NCBI GenBank assembly: GCA_036960405.1
Contig: JBALWS010000010.1
Span: 6,628-70,627 of the forward strand
DNA length: 64,000 nucleotides
Source: Motiliproteus sp036960405
GTDB taxonomy: Bacteria > Pseudomonadota > Gammaproteobacteria > Pseudomonadales > Balneatricaceae
Direction: 5' to 3'
Below the pieces are notes generated by a model. The model saw only the letters and a list, made by a program, of their open reading frames with translations. It did no database searches and had not been told where the DNA came from. The position numbers and the translations under genes are program-made. Positions 52,955-61,632 of this stretch are shown here, in pieces; position 1 is the stretch's first letter; every line of letters starts with the position of its first letter.

Positions 52955-53053
52955 AACTGCTTAGTAAACGCGTTTTAGCCTGGTATTTTCTGAATAAATT
53001 CTAGGGGCGGTTGGTATTTTGCTAATCATACGACACTCGAATTGCTTGTGGCC

Positions 53054-55075
53054 TTATGCCACGCTGCGGTTTGTTGGGATCGTCATTCTGAACTGACTGC
53101 CGACGCCAACCGTCGACGTTGCGGATAGCGTACCGCCATGTTTCTCAATGATGCCGTAGGATACGGAGAGTCCGAGTCCCGTTCCGACGCCAACAGGTTT
53201 GGTGGTAAAAAAAGGATCAAAAATATTTTCCAGGTCGTCGGCATCGATTCCTTTACCCGTATCCTCGATCTCAATCCATGCGCTTTTATCAGTACATCCT
53301 GTTCGAATGAAGATAGTGCCCTTGTCTTTAATCGCTTGCGAGGCATTAATCAGCAGGTTCATAATCACTTGGTTGATCTCTGATCGCAGGCACTCGATAG
53401 GTGGTGTGTCGCCGTAGTTTTTCTCTACTGTGCAATGATATTTGATCTCATTCCAAACGACGTTTAACGTACTTTCGATCTCTTTTTGAAGCTCCACTGT
53501 TTCCCATTCGCCATCGCTGGCGCGTGCAAACCCTTTAAGATCTGCAACGATTTTTTGAATTCGATCAGTGCCTTCTTTCGTTTCTGATATAAGGTCGATC
53601 AGGTCTTCTTTTATATAATCAAACTCATAGTTGAGCTCGATATTACTAATAGCCGTCGCAAGAGCTTCCTTACTGCTAGGTGTCGCAGTTGCCTGTTTAA
53701 TCTCGTCAAGCATTTGGAAGAGCTTGTTAAGATAACTCTTAAGGCTGTTTATGTTGCTGCTGATGAAGCCCACGGGGTTATTGATCTCATGCGCAACACC
53801 GGCAGAGAGTTGTCCGACGGCCGCCATTTTTTCTGATTGGAGCAGCTTTGTTTGAGTGGTTTTGAGCTCGAGTATCAACATCGCCTGTTGTTTCGATTCC
53901 TCAACCAACAAAGCTTCGGCATGTTTACGATCGCTGATATCCCGAACGATGCCCAAGGCCTGCCATAAGTGGTTAATTACGACACTATTGAGTGAGAGTT
54001 CCACCGGAAAACACTCGCCGGATTTTCTCCGAGCGGTCAGTTCGGTTAACTTGCCTATCGCAGCACCACTGCCGGTTGCTAAAAACTTCGGGAATGCTTT
54101 TCTGAAAAGCTCGGCTTCTTCTGTGTTAGCGATGAGCGAGTGCAGGTCTTGCCCCATGGCTTCATCGACGGTGTAGCCAAAGATCCGTTCGGCTGAGGGG
54201 TTCCAAAAAATGACATCGGCATTTGAGTCGATCAGAATGATGGCATCTTGTGCGGCTTGCGCCATGCCGCGGAAAACGGCTTCGCTGTACTCAAGTCGCT
54301 GTTTGTCTTTGATTGCGTTATCGCGGCTGAGTTTGATCTCTTCGGTGGCCACCTCCAATTCAGAGGTTCGTACGCTTACTTGGGTTTCGAGTGTATCGTT
54401 GGCGCTTACAATCGTTTCGTATTCCTTTTTCTGAAATGTTGCCTCGCGCCGAATGATGATCACACTGGTAAAGACCAGTAGTGTAATGCTGGTCGAAACA
54501 ATGCCGAGGAACACGGCACTGCTAAGGAAGGTGTCTTCCACATCATCGACATAGATACCGGAGCCGATAATCCATTGCCATGGTTTGAAACCTTTGACAT
54601 ACGATATCTTCTCTAACGGTTTGTCTTCACCGGGCTTGGGCCAGAGGTAATGTACGATCCCCTCTCCACGCGCCTCAACAACGTCTACAAATTCATTGAA
54701 GAGAAACTTACCGTTGGGGTCTTTAAACAGGGATAGATCCTGACCAACCTGCTCAAGGTTGTAAGGGTGCATGATGAGCACCGGTTGGTGGTCATTGATC
54801 CAAAAGTAATTGGCGTCGCCGTAGCGCAAGGATTGCAGGGCGTGGATGGCTCGTTTTTTTGCTTCTGCTTCAGATATTGTTCCCGATTGGCTTTCGTCAT
54901 AATAGTGTTTAAGCAGTGTTTCAGCGCCTTCGACAAGAAATCGGGTTTGTAGGTGTTTCTCTTGAAACAGCGCTTGTTTCAGGCCGTCGATAGAGAAAAG
55001 GGTGATCGCTGTAAATCCTGTTAATACGACAATCAAGATAATAGCGAGGCGCGCCGTTAACGTCGGCTTTTTCAT
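53054..55075 (-). CDS. Sensor histidine kinase with periplasmic Cache domain and PAS domain
   Basis: A protein of about 673 residues. A membrane helix near the N-terminus, a single Cache domain (ANYFWINDHQPVLIMHPYNL, GFKPWQWIIGSGIYVDDVED) and a second helix are followed by a coiled coil, a PAS domain (DAIILIDSNADVIFWNPSAE), a HisKA-like helix with the phospho-acceptor His in VAHEINNPVGF (about residue 429) and an HATPase domain (INQVIMNLLINASQAIKDKG, DTGKGID, GTGLGLSVSYGII). The ATG at 55075 has GGA upstream; an in-frame GTG at 55117 is possible. It has no HAMP domain. Signal unknown; Cache domains of this type often bind carboxylates. Confidence 0.9.
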   Translation of the reverse strand: MKKPTLTARLAIILIVVLTGFTAITLFSIDGLKQALFQEKHLQTRFLVEGAETLLKHYYDESQSGTISEAEAKKRAIHALQSLRYGDANYFWINDHQPVLIMHPYNLEQVGQDLSLFKDPNGKFLFNEFVDVVEARGEGIVHYLWPKPGEDKPLEKISYVKGFKPWQWIIGSGIYVDDVEDTFLSSAVFLGIVSTSITLLVFTSVIIIRREATFQKKEYETIVSANDTLETQVSVRTSELEVATEEIKLSRDNAIKDKQRLEYSEAVFRGMAQAAQDAIILIDSNADVIFWNPSAERIFGYTVDEAMGQDLHSLIANTEEAELFRKAFPKFLATGSGAAIGKLTELTARRKSGECFPVELSLNSVVINHLWQALGIVRDISDRKHAEALLVEESKQQAMLILELKTTQTKLLQSEKMAAVGQLSAGVAHEINNPVGFISSNINSLKSYLNKLFQMLDEIKQATATPSSKEALATAISNIELNYEFDYIKEDLIDLISETKEGTDRIQKIVADLKGFARASDGEWETVELQKEIESTLNVVWNEIKYHCTVEKNYGDTPPIECLRSEINQVIMNLLINASQAIKDKGTIFIRTGCTDKSAWIEIEDTGKGIDADDLENIFDPFFTTKPVGVGTGLGLSVSYGIIEKHGGTLSATSTVGVGSQFRMTIPTNRSVA

Positions 55076-55121
55076 TAGCATTCCATGCTGTGAGGCTATC
55101 GACTCTGAGTCAGCCACTGCA

Positions 55122-56249
55122 TCAGTTCTTGCAAGCTTGAGTTTGTGATGAGATCGTGCTGACGGCTGAGTCCCTTTGTAACGGTAGGTAAATATGAAAG
55201 CAGCTACCTTCTCCGGGCTTACTGTCGACCTCTATTCGCCCTCCATGCTTATTAATAATGCCCCACGAGACCGAAAGGCCGAGGCCTGTACCTTCCCCGC
55301 GGGGCTTGGTGGTGTAGAAAGGGTCAAATATGCGTTTCAGCTGCTCAGCGGGAATGCCGCAACCGCTATCTGCGATGCTGATTCGGACATCGTTTTCCAA
55401 AGCTTGGGTTCGAATGCTGATCGTTCCTTTACCCTTGATGGCTTGAGTGGCATTCACCAGAATATTTAGCAGTACTTGGTTTATGCGTGACGGAATGCAT
55501 TCGATTAACGGCAAAGGGTCGAGTTGCAGGTCGAGTTGCAGGTGATACTTAATTTCGTTATGTGCCAGGTTAAGGGTGCGTTCAATCTCGGCATTTAGGT
55601 CGATCGCCTCATGGATACCCTCATCATTTCGGGAGAAGAGTTTTAGGTCCAATACAATTTTCTTTACACGGACCAGCCCTTCCTTACTTTCATCGAGTAA
55701 GCTGCGGATATCAGCACTCAGATAATCAATATCCACCTTTTCACGAATCTGAGTGGTCTGCGTGAACAAGGTCGCATCTTGCTCGATTAAGGCATGACAT
55801 GATTCGTAGTGCTCCAATAGCGTCATCAGATCCTTGGTGTAGGTGTCCAGCGTAGCGAGGTTAGAGCTGACATAACCGATCGGATTGTTGATCTCGTGCG
55901 CAACCCCTGCGGCTAAGTGACCTATTGAAACCAGTTTTTCTGATTCGAGCAGTTGATTTTGAGCGTCGGTAAGCTGCTGATTAAGCAGTTGTTGTGAATG
56001 CAAAGATTGGCGAAGGGCGTGCTCTGCTTTGCGCCGTTCATCGATCTCCCGTTTTACCGGCCTATAGACCAACAGGTAAAGCGCGGGTGCTAGGATCAAC
56101 GTAAGCGCTGTCGCATCGAGCAGTGAGCTTAATAAGGGGTCTAGCTCAGGCCACTGCATTAATAGCAACATCACCACTAATTCGGCTAGAAATACGGTGA
56201 CGGTTATCCGCAGAGATATCCCGATCGCTTCTTTGACTGCTTTTTTCAA
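55122..56249 (-). CDS. Membrane histidine kinase, paralogue of the neighbouring kinase
   Basis: A 375-residue kinase with two membrane helices (about residues 10-31 and 45-62) joined by a very short periplasmic loop, so no sizeable external sensor. His118 in VAHEINNPIGY is the phospho-acceptor, and the ATPase domain has INQVLLNILVNATQAIKGKG, DSGCGIPAEQL and GTGLGLSVSWGIINKHGG. Its catalytic half closely resembles that of the next kinase, including the spacing and the HEINNPxGxxSSN motif, suggesting tandem duplication. It is transcribed just before that gene (stop and start 5-47 bp apart). It may sense membrane state or act through its partner. Confidence 0.9.
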   Translation of the reverse strand: MKKAVKEAIGISLRITVTVFLAELVVMLLLMQWPELDPLLSSLLDATALTLILAPALYLLVYRPVKREIDERRKAEHALRQSLHSQQLLNQQLTDAQNQLLESEKLVSIGHLAAGVAHEINNPIGYVSSNLATLDTYTKDLMTLLEHYESCHALIEQDATLFTQTTQIREKVDIDYLSADIRSLLDESKEGLVRVKKIVLDLKLFSRNDEGIHEAIDLNAEIERTLNLAHNEIKYHLQLDLQLDPLPLIECIPSRINQVLLNILVNATQAIKGKGTISIRTQALENDVRISIADSGCGIPAEQLKRIFDPFYTTKPRGEGTGLGLSVSWGIINKHGGRIEVDSKPGEGSCFHIYLPLQRDSAVSTISSQTQACKN

Positions 56250-56335
56250 AAAGTCCCCCTTTGATTAGCGATGTGTTTTTAAGGTGTTGATTTCACAATA
56301 CGTACACGCTGACGTTGTATCAGGCACTTCGCATA

Positions 56336-57592
56336 TTAAGTGCTTTTTTTGTTAGTCATAAAGTACCCTAGCCGCTCTTCGATACCCAGATACTCATAGA
56401 TTCTGCTGGGGTAGTCTCCGGGCTTGAGTACATCCTCAATGTCGAGGTCGTCATGCTGTGCTAAATCGATAATTAGCGCATCACCTTTAGGGATGTCGGG
56501 GTTGTAGAGCAATAATTCCGGCTTGAGTAGGGTTTTTGAATTGACGGCAATCACCAAGCCGATACTGCCGTCGGTCAGTTTCACGACGGTGCCGGGCGGG
56601 TAAACCCCCATCGTGCGGATGAACAGCTTGACGAGCTGCATGTCGAGCTTTGAAGAAAATTTCTTATAGATCACCGCTAGCGCCATCTTGGGCGTCATGC
56701 ATTCCGCCGTCGTTCTGGCGTTGATCAGGTTGTCGTAGAGGTTGCAGATTGAAACAATTCTGACGGGTATAGGGATCTGCTTATCCTTCAGTCCTTTTGG
56801 GTAGCCGCTTCCGTCCAGGTATTCATGGTGGTAGAGAAGAATGGCTTGCGCCAATTTGGGTAGACTTGAGACTCTTTCGACCAATGTTTTGCCGATTTCT
56901 GGATGCTGCTGCAAGATGGTCTTTTCGGGAGGGGTTAGTTGGTTGAGCGGCTTTTTGACGATCTGATCAGGAATCATCACCTTCCCCACGTCGTGCAAAA
57001 GACCTCCCATTGCTAGCTGGCGTAGCGCGTCTCCCTTTATACCTAACGCTGACCCAAGCATGATACTGAGGACGGTTACGTTAACGTTGTGGTTATAGAA
57101 GGTGTGCTCACCCGAACCGAGGTTGACAAGATTGGTCAACATCTCGCTGCTATTATCAAACTCGCCAGCCAAGCTTTCTACGACTGCATCAGCATCTTGA
57201 ATCGCATTAGCCGGAGATGTCTTGAGCTCCATCGTGAGCTTTTTGACCTGTTGGGCTTTTTTGCGATACTCATTGATCACCTTCTTGCGCCGCTCACGGT
57301 ACTTCTGGGCCTCTACGAGGTGCGACTTTTTTTCTTCCCACATCTCATCCGGTTGCGGAGGGGTAGCAGGAGCTGGATCGGGTGCTTTGCCCCTGGCTTT
57401 GAGGTCGCATTTGGCAGGGATGACCGTGACGGCCTCCAGCCCAAGGCTTTTGATCGTGTCTAGGTCTTTCTGTGTTTTGATTTTGAAGTGAGAAAACAAA
57501 AAAGGGTGTTGGGTCCAGGAAAGCTCCAAATCAACATACATGCCGACTTCGATCCTATCGATCGGGACCTTGATTTTTTTCTGGCCGGTCAT
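56336..57592 (-). CDS. HD-GYP phosphodiesterase with N-terminal DUF3391 domain
   Basis: A 418-residue protein. Residues 8-65 form a DUF3391 domain (IDRIEVGMYVDLELSWTQHP FLFSHFKI region), then a charged coiled coil, then an HD-GYP domain with His200-Asp201 in LLHDVGKVMIP, QQHPEIG, YHHEYLDGSGYPKG and VRIVSICNLYDNL. Nearly all metal ligands are present, so cleavage of cyclic di-GMP to GMP is likely. A C-terminal domain follows. First gene of the leftward signalling group, 86 bp before the kinases. It contrasts with the degenerate HD-GYP regulator at 51.0-52.4 kb. Confidence 0.92.
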   Translation of the reverse strand: MTGQKKIKVPIDRIEVGMYVDLELSWTQHPFLFSHFKIKTQKDLDTIKSLGLEAVTVIPAKCDLKARGKAPDPAPATPPQPDEMWEEKKSHLVEAQKYRERRKKVINEYRKKAQQVKKLTMELKTSPANAIQDADAVVESLAGEFDNSSEMLTNLVNLGSGEHTFYNHNVNVTVLSIMLGSALGIKGDALRQLAMGGLLHDVGKVMIPDQIVKKPLNQLTPPEKTILQQHPEIGKTLVERVSSLPKLAQAILLYHHEYLDGSGYPKGLKDKQIPIPVRIVSICNLYDNLINARTTAECMTPKMALAVIYKKFSSKLDMQLVKLFIRTMGVYPPGTVVKLTDGSIGLVIAVNSKTLLKPELLLYNPDIPKGDALIIDLAQHDDLDIEDVLKPGDYPSRIYEYLGIEERLGYFMTNKKST

Positions 57593-57767
57593 GGGCTGAG
57601 CCTTATCCGTAAAGCTATTTGTAAATTCATGCCAGTATGTCTCGAAGAGATAACAGGCTAAAGCGTTATGGACTCTTTTTTAACGTTGAATTGATGCAGG
57701 TCTTAGTTGCGGCAGCGGCTCGGGTTTGGCACCAACGTTTGATGTAGTAGCTGATGTTAGCGAACTA

Positions 57768-58226
57768 TCAGTAGATCCCCGCCTCTAACCCTGCTGCCAA
57801 GGTCATGCCGAGCTCCTCGCACTGGCTAATAAAGTCCTGCTGGAAGGGGCCTGCCATCACCAGTGCTGGCTGAATCGCCCGCCATTTCAAGCCGATAATG
57901 ATCCGTTCAATGCTGCCTTTGGCGCCCGTGCCATCGTTGCCAGCACGGACGAACAGGGCGTAAGGCAGCCCCTCGGTGTGCTCCAGGCAGGGGTAATAGA
58001 TGCGGTCGAAGAAATCTTTCATCGCGCCGCTCATATAACCAAAATTTTCGGTGGTACCAAGCAGGATCGCATCGGCTGCCAGCACATCATCCGCATTCGC
58101 CTCTAACGGCGGCTTATAGATCACTTCGACGTCGATATCCGGATGGTTGGCTCCAGCCAACGCGGCCTCGGTAAGTCGGCGGGTATTGTCGGAGGGGGCG
58201 TGGGCGATCAGCAGTAATCGAGGCAT
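57768..58226 (-). CDS. Flavodoxin-like NAD(P)H-dependent FMN reductase family protein
   Basis: A 152-residue flavodoxin-fold protein: PRLLLIAHAPSDNTRRLTEA is the FMN phosphate-binding loop, AILLGTTENFGYMSGAMKDF FDR region and FVRAGNDGTGAKGSIER complete the isoalloxazine site. It probably reduces FMN or quinones, or acts as a flavodoxin. Its ATG overlaps the stop of the alpha/beta-hydrolase gene by one base (TGATG), so the two are co-expressed and may act in one pathway, but no further clue is present. Confidence 0.85.
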   Translation of the reverse strand: MPRLLLIAHAPSDNTRRLTEAALAGANHPDIDVEVIYKPPLEANADDVLAADAILLGTTENFGYMSGAMKDFFDRIYYPCLEHTEGLPYALFVRAGNDGTGAKGSIERIIIGLKWRAIQPALVMAGPFQQDFISQCEELGMTLAAGLEAGIY

Positions 58227-59191
58227 CAGCCAGCCTCCGTCTGTAGCGGTTTCGCCTCAGGCTGTGCAACGCCCTGCTGGTCCAGCCAATTAACGTATTG
58301 ATCTCTTATCGACGCCGACTCGTTGGCGAGCTGGTGGCGGGCATTATCAATCAGCAGGGTTTGTGAACGCGGGAACTTCTGCTCGAGTATTTTAAGGTTG
58401 TAGCGCCAATCCACCGTGGTGTCTTGCTGGCCCTGAATGATCAACGTCGGGTAGTCGGCGCCTGGCAAACTCAGAAAACCTGGCACCCAGCGTTTCATCG
58501 CCCCGACCCAGTCGGTGGTGATGGTGGCGGATTGCAGCGGGTCACTGGGGAGAAAGGCATTAAAATCGGCATCGTGGGTGTTGGCGTGGTACTGACGCGC
58601 GACACTGGCGCGCCAAGGACTGAGCATGCTGTGCGCCAGCCACACCCAGGGCCAGCGGGCGGCGCGGACTAGCGGCGCCAGCAGCACCACCTGACCATCG
58701 AGCTGCGGCCGCTGACTGAGCAGGTAGTGATTGATGACTGCACCGCCGGTACTTTGACCTAGCAGGTGCAACGGTCGATGGAGTTGCCAATCGTCAAGCC
58801 CTTCAAGCAGCGCTTGAAACACCGTTTGGTAACGCTCAAAGCTATCGATTGCGGCGCGCTTGCCCGACGACAGCCCATGACCTGGCAGGTCAAAGCAAAC
58901 CACGTTGAGGCGGCGTTCCAAACCATAGCGAATGAGGTGCTGGTACAGGCCATGGTGATCCAGATAACCATGAACGATCAACAGCGTGCCCTGAGGCTGA
59001 GGGTGACGGAAGAGATGAATCGCGATCTGTTGCTGGTCAATCTCTAACTGGCCGAGGTGTTGCGAGCTGACCCGTTCACCAAATTCGAGCCCGTAGAAAC
59101 GGCAGTAGTCCGAATAGCCCTCGAATGCTGACGGTTTGGTCGCGTCGAACGGTGCGAGCTTGGCGATCAAAGTACGCGGATCAAACTGCAT
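58226..59191 (-). CDS. Alpha/beta hydrolase (lysophospholipase/monoglyceride lipase type)
   Basis: A 321-residue serine hydrolase. The oxyanion/HG motif is LLIVHGYLDHHGLYQHLIRY, the nucleophile elbow is LLGQSTGGAVINHYL, the acid lies in IIQGQQDTTVDWRYN and the base in LIDNARHQLANE, completing a Ser-Asp-His triad. The best relatives are PldB-like lysophospholipases and monoglyceride lipases. No signal peptide, so it is cytosolic. Followed with one-base overlap by the flavodoxin-like gene. A terminator for this strand lies upstream at 59214, so it has its own promoter. Confidence 0.88.
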   Translation of the reverse strand: MQFDPRTLIAKLAPFDATKPSAFEGYSDYCRFYGLEFGERVSSQHLGQLEIDQQQIAIHLFRHPQPQGTLLIVHGYLDHHGLYQHLIRYGLERRLNVVCFDLPGHGLSSGKRAAIDSFERYQTVFQALLEGLDDWQLHRPLHLLGQSTGGAVINHYLLSQRPQLDGQVVLLAPLVRAARWPWVWLAHSMLSPWRASVARQYHANTHDADFNAFLPSDPLQSATITTDWVGAMKRWVPGFLSLPGADYPTLIIQGQQDTTVDWRYNLKILEQKFPRSQTLLIDNARHQLANESASIRDQYVNWLDQQGVAQPEAKPLQTEAG

Positions 59192-59213
59192 CGTAGGGGT
59201 ACCTGTGAGACAT

Positions 59214-59249
59214 AAAAAACGGCAGGCCCTTTTTAAGGGTTCTGCCGTT
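59214..59249 (-). terminator. Rho-independent terminator of the tkt-epd-pgk-fba group
   Basis: On the minus strand AACGGCAG (rc of 59242-59249) pairs with CTGCCGTT (rc of 59218-59225), with an inner AACCC/GGG stem, followed by TTTTT. It lies about 44 bp after the fba stop and before the hydrolase gene. Confidence 0.88.
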
Positions 59250-59292
59250 CACTGTAGCAAATCAGCATTAAAGCCGAATAGCCTGATCGGTA

Positions 59293-60357
59293 TTAGTTAA
59301 CCTTAGGGTCGAGCTCGCCAGACAGGTAGCGGTCGGTCATCGCTTCGAGCGAGATCGCTTTAATTTTGCTAGCTTGACCGGCGGTGTTGAAGGCTTCGTA
59401 GCGGGCACTGGCGATATCGCTCATCGCCGTGATGGTGACCGCGAGAAACTTACGCGGATCGAACTCGGCTGGATTTTCGGCCATAAAGCGACGTACCGCG
59501 CCGGTTGACGCCAAACGCAGGTCGGTATCGATATTAACCTTGCGCACGCCGTGCTTGATCCCTTCGACGATCTGCTCGACCGGCACGCCATAAGTCTCGG
59601 CCATGTTGCCGCCGTACTGGTTGATCACCGCCAGCCACTCCTGTGGAACGCTGGACGAGCCGTGCATAACCAGATGGGTGTTGGGCAGACGCTGGTGGAT
59701 CTTCTTGATGGTATCGATCGACAGCACGTCACCGGTAGGTGGGCGGGTGAACTTGTAGGCACCGTGGCTGGTACCGCAGGCGATCGCCAGCGCATCACAT
59801 CCGGTCTTGGCGACGAAATCAGCCGCTTCGTCGGGGTCGGTCAACATCTGGTCGTGCGACAAGATGCCTTCGGCTCCGACGCCATCTTCTTCGCCAGCCT
59901 GGCCGGTTTCCAATGAACCCAGGCAGCCCAGCTCGCCTTCGACCGAGACACCACAGGCGTGAGCCATCTCAACGGTGCGACGGGTAACGTCGACGTTGTA
60001 CTCGTAACTCGAAGGCGTCTTGCCGTCGGCCTCGAGTGAACCGTCCATCATCACCGACGAGAAGCCCAGCTGAATCGAGCGCTGGCAAACCGCCGGTGAA
60101 GTGCCGTGATCCTGATGCATACAGACCGGGATATGCGGAAACTCTTCAATCGCCGCCAGGATCATATGCTTGAGGAAGTTGGAGCCGGCGTATTTGCGGG
60201 CACCGGCTGACGCTTGCACGATCACCGGGCTATCGGTTTTGTCAGCCGCCTGCATGATGGCGCGCATCTGCTCTAGGTTGTTGACGTTGAACGCTGGAAT
60301 GCCGTAACCGTTCTCGGCGGCATGGTCCAGCAGTTGGCGCATACTGATCAAAGCCAT
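59293..60357 (-). CDS. fba: Fructose-bisphosphate aldolase, class II
   Basis: A 354-residue class IIB (Calvin-type) aldolase: YGIPAFNVNNLEQMRAIMQA, the zinc ligands in CMHQDHGTSPAVCQRSIQLG FSSVMMDGS region, VEGELGCLGSLETGQAGEED, and ACGTSHGAYKFTRPPTGDVL with HGSSSVPQEW. It interconverts fructose 1,6-bisphosphate and the two triose phosphates. It follows pgk by 69 bp containing a perfect 20-bp palindrome, and is closed by a terminator. Nothing indicates a Calvin cycle here; the enzyme serves glycolysis or gluconeogenesis. Confidence 0.97.
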   Translation of the reverse strand: MALISMRQLLDHAAENGYGIPAFNVNNLEQMRAIMQAADKTDSPVIVQASAGARKYAGSNFLKHMILAAIEEFPHIPVCMHQDHGTSPAVCQRSIQLGFSSVMMDGSLEADGKTPSSYEYNVDVTRRTVEMAHACGVSVEGELGCLGSLETGQAGEEDGVGAEGILSHDQMLTDPDEAADFVAKTGCDALAIACGTSHGAYKFTRPPTGDVLSIDTIKKIHQRLPNTHLVMHGSSSVPQEWLAVINQYGGNMAETYGVPVEQIVEGIKHGVRKVNIDTDLRLASTGAVRRFMAENPAEFDPRKFLAVTITAMSDIASARYEAFNTAGQASKIKAISLEAMTDRYLSGELDPKVN

Positions 60358-60380
60358 TGTTTTTCTCTCTTGTCGTGATG

Positions 60381-60400
60381 GGCTGGTACCGGTACCAGCC
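60381..60400. repeat. Perfect 20-bp palindrome between pgk and fba
   Basis: GGCTGGTACCGGTACCAGCC is its own reverse complement. It sits in the 69-bp gap between pgk and fba, 24 bp before the fba start. It could form an RNA hairpin that affects mRNA processing or stability, or serve as a protein-binding site. No U-tract follows, so it is not a standard terminator. Confidence 0.6.
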
Positions 60401-60426
60401 GCAATTAATCCAGTGTAGTGTGCGGG

Positions 60427-61587
60427 CTAGCCGCGTGCCCGCTGTTCCAGAATCGCTACCGCCGGTAATACCTTGCCCTCGACAAACTCGAGGAAGGCAC
60501 CACCACCGGTAGAAATATAGGAGATCTGGTCGGTAACCTCATACTTATCCACTGCTGCCAGGGTGTCGCCGCCTCCGGCGATGGAGAAACAGTCGCTGTT
60601 GGCTATCGCCATCGACAGCGCTTTGGTGCCTTCGCCAAACTGGTCGAATTCGAATACACCCAGCGGACCGTTCCAGATTACCGTGCGCGCCTTGGCCATT
60701 AAGATAGCCAAATTGGTGGCCGTTTCTGGACCTATATCCAAAATCATGTCGTCTTCGGCGACATCTTCAACCCGTTTGATGGTGGCGGTGGCCGATTCGG
60801 AGAACTCGGTCGCGACCACGACATCGGTGGGAAGCGGAATGCTGGTCTTGGCCATCAGCGCCTTGGCCTGGTCAATCAGGTCGGCTTCATACAGTGATTT
60901 GCCGACAGGGTGACCGGCTGCAGCCAGGAAGGTGTTGGCGATGCCGCCGCCGACGATCAGTTGATCGACCTTATCGGACAGCGTTTCGAGCACGGTTAGC
61001 TTAGTCGAGACTTTGGAGCCGCCAACAATAGCCGCCATCGGCCGCTCGGGGTTCTCCAGCGCACGTCCTAAAGCATCGAGCTCATTGGCTAGAAGTGGTC
61101 CGGCGCAGGCGGTCGGTGCGAATTTCGCTACACCGTGGGTCGAGGCTTGGGCGCGATGGGCGGTGCCGAAGGCGTCCATGACGAAGATGTCGCACAGCGC
61201 TGCCATCTTCTGCGCCAGAGCGTCATCGTTGTTCTTTTCGCCGTAGTTAAAGCGGACGTTTTCCAACAGCACCAAGTCGCTGTCGCTGTCGACACCACCG
61301 AGCCAGTCTTGGATCAGAGGTACCGGACGGCCCAGTAATTCGGCTAGGTGCTCGGCAATGGGGGCCAGCGAGTAGGTGGGATCGCAATCACCTTCGTTGG
61401 GGCGGCCAAGGTGTGACATCAGCATCACTTTGGCACCATTCTGGAGCGCGAGTTCAATGGTCGGTAGTGCGGCGCGAATCCGTGCATCGCTGGAGACTTT
61501 CCCCTCTTTGATGGGGACGTTGAGGTCTTCACGGATCAGCACGCGCTTCCCGTTTAGATCCAGCTCGGTCATTTTCAATACACTCAT
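60427..61587 (-). CDS. pgk: Phosphoglycerate kinase
   Basis: A 386-residue bacterial-length kinase with the substrate-binding RVLIREDLNVPIKEGKV, SHLGRPNEG, the ATP-side AIVGGSKVSTKLTVLETL, GGGIANTFL and the hinge SIAGGGDTLAAVDKY. It converts 1,3-bisphosphoglycerate and ADP to 3-phosphoglycerate and ATP, feeding serA among others. It lies 45 bp after epd and 69 bp before fba in the usual epd-pgk-fba order. Confidence 0.97.
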   Translation of the reverse strand: MSVLKMTELDLNGKRVLIREDLNVPIKEGKVSSDARIRAALPTIELALQNGAKVMLMSHLGRPNEGDCDPTYSLAPIAEHLAELLGRPVPLIQDWLGGVDSDSDLVLLENVRFNYGEKNNDDALAQKMAALCDIFVMDAFGTAHRAQASTHGVAKFAPTACAGPLLANELDALGRALENPERPMAAIVGGSKVSTKLTVLETLSDKVDQLIVGGGIANTFLAAAGHPVGKSLYEADLIDQAKALMAKTSIPLPTDVVVATEFSESATATIKRVEDVAEDDMILDIGPETATNLAILMAKARTVIWNGPLGVFEFDQFGEGTKALSMAIANSDCFSIAGGGDTLAAVDKYEVTDQISYISTGGGAFLEFVEGKVLPAVAILEQRARG

Positions 61588-61632
61588 GGAACTTTCCTAT
61601 CGACGTTAAAAGTTAAAAAATTCTGTAACGAC

